From: Lysobacteraceae bacterium
Lineage (GTDB): Bacteria; Pseudomonadota; Gammaproteobacteria; Nevskiales; Nevskiaceae
DNA: 64,000 bases
Direction: 5' to 3'
NCBI GenBank assembly: GCA_013823855.1
Contig: PNMW01000041.1
Coordinates: 1 to 64,000 of the forward strand
In this document: positions 41,747 to 50,428 of the stretch, in pieces
Numbering within the stretch: position 1 is the first letter of the stretch
Layout: every line of letters begins with the position of its first letter
Translations under genes and position numbers: made by a program
Notes under the pieces: model-generated
What the model was told of the DNA's origin: nothing
Seen by the model: the letters and a program-made list of their open reading frames with translations, nothing else
Database searches by the model: none

Positions 41747-43047
41747 GCGTTTCACCGTTGAAGGTCGGCATCGTCGGGCTCGGCACGGTCGGCCAGGGCG
41801 TGGTCCGGGTGCTGGCGAAGAATGCGGCTGTGATCGCCGCTCGCGCCGGCCGGCCGATCGTGGTCACCGATGTCTCGGTGCGCACGGCGAACGCCAGGCG
41901 CGACTGCGTGCTCGACGGCATCCGTGTCCATGCCACACCGGAAGCGGTGGTCGCCGCCGATGTCGATGTCGTCTGCGAGCTGATCGGCGGCACCGAACTC
42001 GCCAACGAGCTGATCCTGGCCGCTCTGGCCGGCGGCAAGTCGGTGGTCACCGCCAACAAGGCGCTGATCGCGGAGCGTGGCAATGCCCTGATTGCCGAAG
42101 CCCATGCCCGTGGCCTGAGCCTGGCCTTCGAAGCGGCGGTGGCCGGCGGTATCCCGATCATCAAGGTGCTGCGCGAAGGCCTGACGGCGAACGCCATCGA
42201 CAGCCTCGCCGGCATCATCAACGGCACCTCGAACTACATCCTGACCCAGATGACCGCGAAGGGGCAGAGCTTCGCCGATGCCCTGGCCGATGCCCAGAAG
42301 CTCGGCTACGCGGAAGCCGATCCGACCTTCGACGTCGAAGGGATTGACGCGGCGCACAAGCTGACCATCCTTGCATCGATCGCTTTCGGCACGCCGCTGA
42401 ACTTCGCGGCGGTGGCCACCGAAGGCCTGTCGAAGGTCCATTCGCAGGACATCCAGCTGGCCCGCGAACTCGGCTACCGGATCAAGTCGCTCGGCATTGC
42501 CAAGCGTTCCGTGCATGGCGTCGAACTGCGCGTCCATCCGACCCTGGTGCCGGACGATCACCTGCTGGCCAAGACCGACGGCGCGCTGAACGCGGTCCGC
42601 GTCCATGGCAATGCCGTCGGCCAGACGGTCTATGTCGGCCGCGGTGCCGGCGGCGAGCCGACCGCCTCGGCGGTGGTCGCCGATCTGATCGACATCGCCC
42701 GCCTGAATGGAGCGAAGCCGGTGGTGCCGGCGCTCGGCTTTACCTCGGCCGCGCTGGCCACCCAGCCGTCGCTGTCGATCGAAGCCGTGGAGTCCGCGTT
42801 CTACCTGCGCCTGACGGTGGCCGACGAGCCCGGCGTGCTGCGTGCGCTGACCTCGATCCTGGCCGAAGCCGATATCTCGATCGAAGCGATCCTGCAGAAG
42901 GAGCCCGAGGACTTTGATGACGCGCGCATCGCGATCATCACCTCGGTGATCAGCGGCAGCCGTTTCGACGCCGCACTCGAACGCATCCGCGCACTGCCGT
43001 TCGTGCGGGCCGACATGAGTCGCCTGCGGGTCGAGCATTTCGAGTAG
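41743..43047 (+). CDS. hom: Homoserine dehydrogenase
   Basis: Reduces aspartate semialdehyde to homoserine, the branch to threonine and methionine. The 434-residue enzyme has the NAD(P) motif [46 protein letters not shown] and a C-terminal ACT domain (about 350-430; [20 protein letters not shown]) for amino acid feedback. The ATG overlaps the alaC stop (ATGA). thrC follows after a repeat-filled 145-base gap. This alaC-hom-thrC order is common in high-GC gamma/betaproteobacteria. Confidence 0.97.
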   Translation: MSVSPLKVGIVGLGTVGQGVVRVLAKNAAVIAARAGRPIVVTDVSVRTANARRDCVLDGIRVHATPEAVVAADVDVVCELIGGTELANELILAALAGGKSVVTANKALIAERGNALIAEAHARGLSLAFEAAVAGGIPIIKVLREGLTANAIDSLAGIINGTSNYILTQMTAKGQSFADALADAQKLGYAEADPTFDVEGIDAAHKLTILASIAFGTPLNFAAVATEGLSKVHSQDIQLARELGYRIKSLGIAKRSVHGVELRVHPTLVPDDHLLAKTDGALNAVRVHGNAVGQTVYVGRGAGGEPTASAVVADLIDIARLNGAKPVVPALGFTSAALATQPSLSIEAVESAFYLRLTVADEPGVLRALTSILAEADISIEAILQKEPEDFDDARIAIITSVISGSRFDAALERIRALPFVRADMSRLRVEHFE

Positions 43048-43062
43048 AAAAGCCGCCTTTCT

Positions 43063-43171
43063 CCCTCTCCCGGTGGGAGAGGGCCGGGGTGAGGGAGCGT
43101 CGCTTGAAGACGAGCGTGTACGAGCTGAACGGCGTTCCCTCACCCCAACCCCTCTCCCGGTGGGAGAGGGG
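43063..43171 (+). repeat. Double-hairpin dispersed repeat between hom and thrC
   Basis: Two near-identical hairpins, CCCTCTCCC-GGT-GGGAGAGGG at 43063-43083 and CCCCTCTCCC-GGT-GGGAGAGGGG at 43149-43171, flank an inverted pair GGGGTGAGGGA (43086-43096) and TCCCTCACCCC (43136-43146). The whole 109-base unit is therefore a large palindrome. This type of CCCTCTCCC/GGGAGAGGG element is dispersed in many proteobacterial genomes, from memory. It can fold strongly in RNA and may dampen thrC expression or terminate. Confidence 0.85.
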
Positions 43172-43192
43172 CACAAACACTGGAGCTTCAAC

Positions 43193-44323
43193 GTGACCCG
43201 TTACACCGGCCTCATCGACGCCTACCGCCATCGCCTTCCGCTGCCGCCGGAGGCCAAAGCCATCAGCCTCGGCGAAGGCCGCACACCGCTGATCAAGCTG
43301 GAAAATCTCGTTCGCCACGAAGGTGTCGAGGCCGATATCTACGTGAAGTTCGAAGGTGCCAACCCGACCGGTTCGTTCAAGGACCGCGGCATGACCATGG
43401 CCGTGACCGAGGCCGTGCATCGCGGTGCCAAGGCGATCCTCTGCGCCTCGACCGGCAATACCTCGGCCGCGGCAGCCGCCTATGCGGCGCGCGCCGGCAT
43501 CAAGTCCTTCGTGCTGATTCCGGAAGGCAAGATCGCGATGGGCAAGCTGGCCCAGGCCGTCGTCCACGGCGCGGTGATCGTGCAGGTGCGCGGCAACTTC
43601 GACGACGGCATGCGCCTGGTCAAGGAAGTGTCGGAGACTTCGCCGGTGGTGCTGGTCAACTCGGTCAATCCGTATCGCCTGCAGGGCCAGAAGACCGCGG
43701 CGTTCGAGATCGTCGAAGCGCTCGGCGAAGCCCCGGACTACCACTGCCTGCCGGTCGGCAACGCCGGCAACATCACTGCGCACTGGATCGGCTACACCGA
43801 GTGCGCGGGCGGCGGCACGGCGTCCTGCAAGCTCTGCAACGGCAACTGCCAGTTCGCTGTTTCCGGGGGGCAGAGCGGCGGCAAGGCCAAGCGGCCGAAG
43901 ATGGTCGGCTATCAGGCGGCCGGCAGCGCGCCGTTCATGCGCGGCGCCGCGGTCAAGAACCCGGAAACGGTCGCCACCGCGATCCGCATCGGCGATCCTC
44001 AGAGCTGGGATCCGGCGTGGATCGTCCAGAAGGAGTCCGGCGGCTGGTTCGACGAATGCTCGGACGCCGAAATCCTCGCCTGCCAGCGTCTGCTGGCCGA
44101 GCAGGAAGGCGTGTTCTGTGAACCGGCCTCGGCGACCTCGCTGGCCGGCGCGCTGCGCGACCTGAAGAGCGGCAAGATCCCGGCTGGCTCGACGATCGTC
44201 TGCACCCTGACCGGCAACGGCATGAAGGACCCGGACATCATCCTGAAGAGCGGCTTCCCGGCGCTGATCGAAGTCGATGCCGTGCGCAGCGCGGTCGAGC
44301 GGGTGCTGGTCGATCGGCTCTGA
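43193..44323 (+). CDS. thrC: Threonine synthase with an extra cysteine cluster
   Basis: Converts O-phosphohomoserine to threonine with PLP. The short, Bacillus-like form is seen: SLGEGRTPLIKLENL, the PLP-lysine motif NPTGSFKDRG (Lys63), CASTGNTSAAAAAYA and the LPVGNAGNITAHW phosphate site. Start GTG at 43193 has GGAG upstream; the open frame before it is the repeat. Between HWIGYTE and KRPKMVGYQAAG there is an insert with Cys204, 212, 215 and 219 (C-x7-C-x2-C-x3-C). This is unusual for ThrC and could bind metal or be redox-sensitive. It is the last gene of the alaC-hom-thrC unit. Confidence 0.95.
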   Translation: MTRYTGLIDAYRHRLPLPPEAKAISLGEGRTPLIKLENLVRHEGVEADIYVKFEGANPTGSFKDRGMTMAVTEAVHRGAKAILCASTGNTSAAAAAYAARAGIKSFVLIPEGKIAMGKLAQAVVHGAVIVQVRGNFDDGMRLVKEVSETSPVVLVNSVNPYRLQGQKTAAFEIVEALGEAPDYHCLPVGNAGNITAHWIGYTECAGGGTASCKLCNGNCQFAVSGGQSGGKAKRPKMVGYQAAGSAPFMRGAAVKNPETVATAIRIGDPQSWDPAWIVQKESGGWFDECSDAEILACQRLLAEQEGVFCEPASATSLAGALRDLKSGKIPAGSTIVCTLTGNGMKDPDIILKSGFPALIEVDAVRSAVERVLVDRL

Positions 44324-44366
44324 GTCGGTCCCGGTCCGCTCGGTCCGAAGGCGTCGAACAGCGCCT

Positions 44367-44503
44367 CAGGCAGAGGCGCCATGGCGCCAAGTAAAGACTG
44401 TCGGCGGCAACGAAAAAGCTTCGATCGCAAGATTTGAAGCTTTTTTCGTTTCCGAGGCCTTTGCTTTCCTTCGCGCCTCGGCGCCTTTGCGTGCCCCTGA
44501 CGT
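44367..44503 (+). repeat. Palindromic intergenic repeat, copy 2 (thrC-recJ gap)
   Basis: Left end GGCGCCATGGCGCCAAGTAA (from about 44376), core hairpin AACGAAAAAGCTTC (44409-44422) with GAAGCTTTTTTCGTT (44436-44450, one bulge), right end that reads on the minus strand CACGCAAAGGCGCCGAGGCGC. The left end shares the 13-mer CGCCAAGTAAAGA exactly with copy 3 after recJ, and the right end matches copy 3's left end at nearly all positions. It has no coding capacity. Confidence 0.75.
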
Positions 44504-44539
44504 TCGCAACGCCTCGCGCAAAAGCCTGAAACTGCCCGC

Positions 44540-46240
44540 ATGAAAGCCCCGCTGATCCGCCGTCGCCCGCCCGGTGAACCGCAAGCCCTGCCGGCGACGC
44601 TGTCGCCGGTGCTGCGCCGCATTTACGCGGCGCGCGGCCTGCGTGACCCGGCGCAGCTGGCGCTGGAACTGAAACACCTGCTGCCGCCGGATCGCCTGCT
44701 CGGCATCGATGCCGCGACGGCCTTGCTCGCCGACGCCATCCGCGCGCAACGGCGCATCGTCATCGCGGGCGATTACGACGCCGACGGCGCCACCGCCTGC
44801 GCGGTAGCGGTGCTGGGCCTGCAGGCGCTCGGCGCCGCCCCGGTCGGCTACGTGGTGCCGAACCGCTTCACGATGGGCTACGGCCTGTCGCCGCCGCTGG
44901 TCGATCTGGCGCTGGAAGCCGGTGCCGAACTGCTGGTGACGGTCGACAACGGCATCGCCAGCCTGGCCGGCATCGACCACGCCAACCGCCTCGGCCTGCC
45001 GGTCGTGGTCACCGATCACCATCTGGCCGGCGCCGAGCTGCCGGCAGCGGCGGCGATCGTCAATCCGAACCAGCCGGGTTGCCCGTTCCCCTCGAAGCAT
45101 CTCGCCGGTGTCGGCGTGATGTTCTACCTGCTGATGGCGCTGCGCGCCCGGCTGCGCAGCGACGGCGCTTTCGGCAGCGACAACGGCCCGAACCTCGCCG
45201 AGCTGCTCGATCTGGTCGCGCTCGGCACCGTCGCCGACGTCGTCAAGCTCGACTACAACAATCGCCTGCTGGTGCAGCAGGGCCTGAAGCGCATCCGTGC
45301 CGGCCGTGCCCGGCCGGGCCTGATGGCGCTGCTCGAGGCGGCCGGGAGGACGCCGGAGCGGATCAACGCCAGCGATCTCGGCTTCGTGCTCGGCCCGCGC
45401 TTGAACGCGGCCGGGCGGCTCGACGACATGCGCCGCGGCATCGAATGCCTGCTGGCGCCGGACCGCGACACCGCGCTGCCGATCGCCCGGGAACTCGATC
45501 GCCTGAACCGCGAGCGCCGCGGCATCGAAGCGCAGATGCGCGATGACGCGCTGGCGCTGGTCGCCGACAGTGAGGATGTCGGTGTGGTCGTGCACGAGCC
45601 GGACTGGCACGAAGGGGTCGTCGGCCTGGTCGCGTCCCGTGTCAAGGACGCGCTGCACCGTCCGGTGATCGCGTTCGCCTGCGCGCAGGAGCACGGCATG
45701 CTGAAAGGCTCGGGCCGCTCGATTCCGGGCCTGCACCTGCGCGATGCGCTGGCGGCGGTCGATGCCCGGTATCCCGGGCTGATCAGCCGCTTCGGCGGCC
45801 ACGCGATGGCCGCCGGGCTGAGCCTGCCGGAACAAGGGCTGGCCGCTTTCCGCACGGTGTTCGATGCCCAGTGCCGGGCGATGCTCGATGACGACGCGCT
45901 GGCCCAGGTCATCGACACCGATGGCGAACTGCGCGGGTCCGAGTTCTCGATCGAGACCGCGATCGAGCTGGAATCCGCCGGCCCCTGGGGCCAGGGCTTT
46001 CCGGAGCCGCGCTTCGATGGCGAGTTCGAGGTGCTGGATCTGCGCCCGGTCGGCAAGGATGGCAACCATGTCCGCTATCGACTCAAAGGCCCGGCCGGGG
46101 TGATCAACGCGGTGCATTTCAACGGTGCCGAAACCGCCATCGAGGACGGCCTTGTGCGGGTGGTCTACCAGCTGTCGATCAATCGCTGGCAGGATCGCGA
46201 AACGCTGGAACTGCGCGTCGACCGGGTCGAGCGGGCATGA
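44540..46240 (+). CDS. recJ: Single-stranded-DNA-specific exonuclease RecJ
   Basis: A 5'-3' exonuclease on single-stranded DNA used in RecF-pathway recombination and in mismatch and base-excision repair. The DHH-family motifs are in place: GDYDADGATA (from Asp78), VDNGIASL, TDHH (Asp159-His160-His161), LGTVADVV, GPRLNAAGRLDD and the DHHA1 region SGRSIPGLHLRDAL with RFGGHAMAAGL. The 566-residue length is normal. It is bracketed by two related palindromic repeats, 36 bases upstream and 16 bases downstream of the gene. It may act downstream of MutL at 23978. Confidence 0.97.
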   Translation: MKAPLIRRRPPGEPQALPATLSPVLRRIYAARGLRDPAQLALELKHLLPPDRLLGIDAATALLADAIRAQRRIVIAGDYDADGATACAVAVLGLQALGAAPVGYVVPNRFTMGYGLSPPLVDLALEAGAELLVTVDNGIASLAGIDHANRLGLPVVVTDHHLAGAELPAAAAIVNPNQPGCPFPSKHLAGVGVMFYLLMALRARLRSDGAFGSDNGPNLAELLDLVALGTVADVVKLDYNNRLLVQQGLKRIRAGRARPGLMALLEAAGRTPERINASDLGFVLGPRLNAAGRLDDMRRGIECLLAPDRDTALPIARELDRLNRERRGIEAQMRDDALALVADSEDVGVVVHEPDWHEGVVGLVASRVKDALHRPVIAFACAQEHGMLKGSGRSIPGLHLRDALAAVDARYPGLISRFGGHAMAAGLSLPEQGLAAFRTVFDAQCRAMLDDDALAQVIDTDGELRGSEFSIETAIELESAGPWGQGFPEPRFDGEFEVLDLRPVGKDGNHVRYRLKGPAGVINAVHFNGAETAIEDGLVRVVYQLSINRWQDRETLELRVDRVERA

Positions 46241-46256
46241 ACAAGCCGAATGCCGG

Positions 46257-46373
46257 TCTCACGCAAAGACGCCGAGACGCCAAGTAAAGAAGCGCAGGAA
46301 AAGGCGGAACCAGGCCGGTGAGCGACTTCCCTCGACCTGGCTTTTCTCCTCGTCCTCGGGTCTTCGCTTGAGA
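46257..46373 (+). repeat. Palindromic intergenic repeat, copy 3 (recJ / GGDEF-EAL gap)
   Basis: A 117-base element with imperfect terminal inverted repeats: TCTCACGCAAAGAC on the left and TCTCAAGCGAAGAC read from the right (12 of 14 match). The core folds as GAAAAG and CCAGG against CCTGG and CTTTTC. It carries the shared 13-mer CGCCAAGTAAAGA. It lies between the convergent ends of recJ and the next gene and could work as a two-way transcription stop. Confidence 0.75.
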
Positions 46374-46401
46374 CAGGCTTCCGATTCGGCCTGCGAAGCG
46401 C

Positions 46402-49400
46402 TCAGACCCTGAACGGCACCGGTGAAGGCCTGGCGATCGCGTGGCCCTGCAGATAGTCCGCACCCAGTCGCCGCCAGACCGTGGCCTGCGCTTCGCTTTC
46501 GATGTCCGACACCAGGGTTCTCGCGCCGTTGAGCTTGGCGAGGCGGATCGCGGTCTCGGCCAGCGTCTGCTCGACCTGATCGTCGACGATGCGGGCGAAC
46601 TGGCCGGCATCGAGCCGGATCAGGGTGACCGGCAGCTTGCGCAGCAGGTCGATGTAGCCGATCTGGCGGCCGTGGCGATGGTCGATGGCGGTGCGGCAGC
46701 CGAGCGCGCGCAGCGATTCCAGACAGCGTGCGGCCTGCTGCGGGTTGCCGGTCAGCAGGTCGTCGCGCAGCACGAAGCACAGCTTGGCGACCGGCACGCG
46801 CGGATGACGGTTGATGCTGTCGGCGATGTCGTCGATCAAGGTGGCGTCGCCGATCGAATCGGCCGATAGCGGGACGGTGCAGAACGCCAGCCGCTCGCCG
46901 AGTTCGGGGCTCGCCGTCAGACGCTCGAACAGCACGCGGATCACCCACTGGTCGAGCTGGGAGCCGAGCAGGTGACGCTCGGCGACCGGCAGGAATGCCG
47001 ACAGTGGCGCCCAGAAGCCTTCCTCGTCTTCCAGCGACAACAGCACGTCGAACACCTCGCCGTCATTGGCGTGGCTGCGCGCCGGCTGGATCGACTGGGT
47101 GGTCAGATGGAACAGCCGGTGTTCGAGGCCGCGCTCGATGCGCCGCACCCACAGCAGTTCCTCGTTGACCCCGGTGCCGGTTTCCAGATCGGTGCTGTGC
47201 AGCAGCACGCCCTGGCCGCGGTGGGCGCGGTCGCAGGCGAGGCCGGCGCGGCGCATCACCTCGGCCGGTGATTCGATGCCGGCGCCGATCAGGCACAGGC
47301 CGATCACCGGTTTCAGATCGATCCAGCTGTCGCCGGCCAACAGCCGCTGCTCGATGATCTGCTGGCGCAGCGCGTCAGCATCGCGCAGCGCCTGCTCGGC
47401 GGTGTCCGCTGCGATCAGCAGGCCGAACCGGTCCGGCGCCAGCCGGAAAAGCTGCTCGGAACCGCCGACCAGCGCCGCCAGTCGCTCGCCGCACCGGGCG
47501 GCAAAGGCATCGGCATCGCTGTGGCTGCGGGTCTCGCGAACCCGTCGGAGTTCCGGGAAATCGAGCTTGGCGAGCGCCCAGTGGGCGCTCGCCGGCTGTT
47601 CGATCGCCTGGCTGTGCAGCTCGCGCACCCGGCGTTCGCAGGCCTTGCGGCCGCCGAGGCCGGTGACCGGGTCGACGAACTCGGTGGCCGCCGCGCCGGA
47701 CAGCGGCCCGCCGCTGCGGCCGACATTGCCGCCGCCACTACCGGGCGCGACTCGGCGCAGCACGATCACCGCGCCGTTGAGTCGGTCGAAGCGGCTGCGC
47801 AGCGGAACGGCGCTGACGCCCAGTTCGCGGCCGGGCCCGCCGGTGCCGGCCAGCAGCACGCCTTCGGGATAGTCGACGCGGGCGCCGCCGTCCTGGAGCT
47901 GGCGCATCAGATCCGGCAGCGGAGGACCGTCGAGGCTGCCGATGCGGGCCGCGAACACGCTGGCGAACGGCAGGCCGCGGAGCTGGGGCTGATCGCTGGC
48001 CAGCCATTGCTCGGCGTGTCTGTTGAGATCCTCGATGTTGCCGCGCTCGTCGAGGACGATCAGGCCTTCGTCGACGCTGTCGGTCATCAGCCGCAGCCGT
48101 TCGCCGAGGCGCATCAGCGCGTCCTGGGTGCGCAGTCGCTCGCTGTTCTCGGCATGCAGCTGGGTGGTGGCGATACTGGCGCGATCGCGCATTTCCGCCA
48201 GCCGCTCGCCGCGTTCGTTGTGCCAGTGCGCGATCAGGCGCAGCTCGCCGGCGCCGGACTCGTCGAGCGTCGGCGTGCGGCCATCGATCGTGGTGTCGGC
48301 CAGCGCGGCGCCCATTGTCCGCAATGGCCGGATCACCAGGCGGCGCAGCAGCGAGAAGCTCAGCACCAGCACCAGCGCCGCGCCGCCCAGCGATACCGCC
48401 AGCACCTGCTGGGTCAGATAGATCGCGGTGTCGTTGCCGTCGCGGGCCGGCGAGGCGCTGAGCAGCAGCCAACCGCTGCCGGGAATCGCCGACAGCAGCG
48501 CATAGGCGGTTTCGCCGAGCACCGGGTCCCGCTCGAAGCGCAGCGGTTCGCCGGCCGGCTCGATGCGGCCGTCGGCGGCGTTCCAGACTGCCGCCAGCGC
48601 GTCCTCGGCGGCCTCGCGGCTCAAGTCGCGGCTGTTGTCTTTCAGCGACGACACCAGCCGTGCGTCGTAGCGCGTCGAGCGCAGCGCGGCGGCGCGAAAC
48701 GCTTCGCCGCGCGCGTGCAACCGGGCGGCGACTTCGGCATAGGCGGGTTGGCGGACGGCGAGCGCGTCGAGCGTCGTCACCTCCGCCGCGCCGATGCCGA
48801 GCGTGCTGCGGGCTGCGGCCGACAGCGCCAGCAGCCGGCCGTGGCGGTCGGCCAGCAGGGCATAGCTGCGGCGATCCGCGTCGCCGGCGAGCAGCTGCCG
48901 ACCCAGGCCCTCGATATCGAGGCTGACCGTGGCCACGCCGTCGAAGCCGCGCGCGCCGCTGATCGCGACGCTGCAGGTGACCACGTCGCGGGCCAGCAGC
49001 GGATCCCGGTACGGCGCCGACCACTGGCAGCCGCGCACCGTCCCGGCCGCCAGCCGCGCCGGCGTGTACCAGGGCTCGCGCCACCAGGCGATCGCGGCGG
49101 CAGCGGCATCATCGGCGCGCGGCTGCGCCTTGCCATCGCGCAGCTGCCAGTAGCGATTGCCGCGCCGCATGCCGGGTGCGGTCGAGACCGGTTCCGGCCA
49201 CAGGCCGAAGCTGGCGACCGGCAGCCCCGCGAGCAGGGCGTCGCCGAGCTGCGCCAGCAGCGTCGAGTCGCCATTGCCGGCGAGCAGCGCCAGGGTCTGG
49301 GCGAATTGCTCGGCACCGCGCAGCAGCTGTCCGGTCTCGGCTTGCAGGCGCCGGTTGATCGCGGTCTCGTGGCGGTAGCTCGCGCGTTCCACGCCATCGC

Positions 49401-49545
49401 CGATCAGGCGTTCGGCGGCGTAGAAGGCGACGCCGCCGAGCACCGCGAGCAGGATCGCGAACAGGCAGGCCAGCCGGAACTGCAGGCTCTGATGCCAGCG
49501 CAGGCCGGTGTCGGCGGTGCGCGGCCGTGAACGCGTCGAGCTCAT
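46402..49545 (-). CDS. Membrane sensor with degenerate GGDEF and EAL domains
   Basis: A 1047-residue protein: membrane helix (about 26-46), periplasmic Cache-like region, second helix (about 383-405), HAMP, PAS-like (about 465-600), GGDEF (about 635-790) and EAL (about 800-1045). The GGDEF active-site position reads RLAPDRFGLLI, so the motif is lost. The EAL motif position reads FDVLLSLED (Glu replaced by Asp), and the usual DDFGxG reads DHRHGR. Thus neither cyclic-di-GMP synthesis nor breakdown is expected; it is more likely a receptor or scaffold, as in LapD-like proteins. Transcribed toward recJ. Confidence 0.88.
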   Translation of the reverse strand: MSSTRSRPRTADTGLRWHQSLQFRLACLFAILLAVLGGVAFYAAERLIGDGVERASYRHETAINRRLQAETGQLLRGAEQFAQTLALLAGNGDSTLLAQLGDALLAGLPVASFGLWPEPVSTAPGMRRGNRYWQLRDGKAQPRADDAAAAAIAWWREPWYTPARLAAGTVRGCQWSAPYRDPLLARDVVTCSVAISGARGFDGVATVSLDIEGLGRQLLAGDADRRSYALLADRHGRLLALSAAARSTLGIGAAEVTTLDALAVRQPAYAEVAARLHARGEAFRAAALRSTRYDARLVSSLKDNSRDLSREAAEDALAAVWNAADGRIEPAGEPLRFERDPVLGETAYALLSAIPGSGWLLLSASPARDGNDTAIYLTQQVLAVSLGGAALVLVLSFSLLRRLVIRPLRTMGAALADTTIDGRTPTLDESGAGELRLIAHWHNERGERLAEMRDRASIATTQLHAENSERLRTQDALMRLGERLRLMTDSVDEGLIVLDERGNIEDLNRHAEQWLASDQPQLRGLPFASVFAARIGSLDGPPLPDLMRQLQDGGARVDYPEGVLLAGTGGPGRELGVSAVPLRSRFDRLNGAVIVLRRVAPGSGGGNVGRSGGPLSGAAATEFVDPVTGLGGRKACERRVRELHSQAIEQPASAHWALAKLDFPELRRVRETRSHSDADAFAARCGERLAALVGGSEQLFRLAPDRFGLLIAADTAEQALRDADALRQQIIEQRLLAGDSWIDLKPVIGLCLIGAGIESPAEVMRRAGLACDRAHRGQGVLLHSTDLETGTGVNEELLWVRRIERGLEHRLFHLTTQSIQPARSHANDGEVFDVLLSLEDEEGFWAPLSAFLPVAERHLLGSQLDQWVIRVLFERLTASPELGERLAFCTVPLSADSIGDATLIDDIADSINRHPRVPVAKLCFVLRDDLLTGNPQQAARCLESLRALGCRTAIDHRHGRQIGYIDLLRKLPVTLIRLDAGQFARIVDDQVEQTLAETAIRLAKLNGARTLVSDIESEAQATVWRRLGADYLQGHAIARPSPVPFRV

Positions 49546-49621
49546 TCGCGGAGCGGGAAGGGAGAGTCAGGCATGGCCGCACGATGACATGGAAGGGCCA
49601 ATGAAACCAGTGGCTTGCAGC

Positions 49622-50428
49622 TCATCCGGCGGGGGCTGGCGGGGTTTCGGCAACGTCCAGCGACCGGCGTCCTCCGGGGCCCTGCTCGGCGACGATCGGC
49701 AGGCCGTAGACGCGGCTCAGGCGCTCGGTGTCGAGCACGTCGGCCGGCAGCCCTGAAGCGATCAGCTCGCCGTTGGCGAGCAGGCTGACCCGGTCTGCAT
49801 GACGCAAGGCCAGGTTCGGGTCCTGCAGGATCGCCAGCACGCCGACACCGCGATCGGCGAGACGGCGCAGGCTCTTCAGCACGTGATGCTGATAGGCGAA
49901 ATCGAGGCTGGCGGTCGGTTCGTCGAGCAGCAGGTAGCGCGGTGCCGGATCGCCGTCATCGGCACGGATCTGGGCCAGCGCCCGCGCCAGCTGCACGCGG
50001 GCCCGCTCGCCGCCGGACAGCTCCAGATAGCGGCGACCGGCAAGCGCGCCAGCACCGGCTTCCGCCAGGGCGGCGGCGATCACCGCACGTTCGCCAGGGG
50101 ACTGTTCACGGCGCTGCCACGGCAGCCGCCCCAGGGCCACGACCTCGTCGACCGAGAACGGGAAGCGCAGCTCGTCGCGCTGCATCATCACGGCGCGGCG
50201 GCGGGCGAGGTCGGCGGCCGGCCAGTCGGCGAGCCTGCGGCCATCGAGCGTCGCCCGGCCGGACAACGGCCGCAGGTCGCCGGCCAGCACCCCGAGCAGC
50301 GTCGACTTGCCGGCGCCGTTCGGGCCGAGCAGCACCTGCACGGTGCCGGGTTCGAGCTGCAGGCTGACCGCGTCGAGCAGGCGCCGGCGGCCTGCGGCAT
50401 GGGACACGGCGGTGACGGCCAGGCTCAT
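49622..50428 (-). CDS. hmuV: Heme ABC transporter ATP-binding protein
   Basis: The ATPase of a heme importer. The 268-residue protein has Walker A (GPNGAGKST), Q-loop area MMQRDELRFPFSVDEVVALGR (characteristic FPF-VDEVV-LGR of HmuV), the ABC signature LSGGERARVQLARAL and Walker B LLLDEPTASLD. The ATG at 50428 overlaps the hmuU stop by 4 bases, so they are coupled. The frame is open upstream inside hmuU but has no similarity there. The heme-binding protein HmuT and a receptor are not beside it. Confidence 0.92.
   Translation of the reverse strand: MSLAVTAVSHAAGRRRLLDAVSLQLEPGTVQVLLGPNGAGKSTLLGVLAGDLRPLSGRATLDGRRLADWPAADLARRRAVMMQRDELRFPFSVDEVVALGRLPWQRREQSPGERAVIAAALAEAGAGALAGRRYLELSGGERARVQLARALAQIRADDGDPAPRYLLLDEPTASLDFAYQHHVLKSLRRLADRGVGVLAILQDPNLALRHADRVSLLANGELIASGLPADVLDTERLSRVYGLPIVAEQGPGGRRSLDVAETPPAPAG

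Noticed and set aside
46257-46373. The repeats as complete insertion sequences
   Set aside because: They are about 120 bases, with no transposase and imperfect ends.
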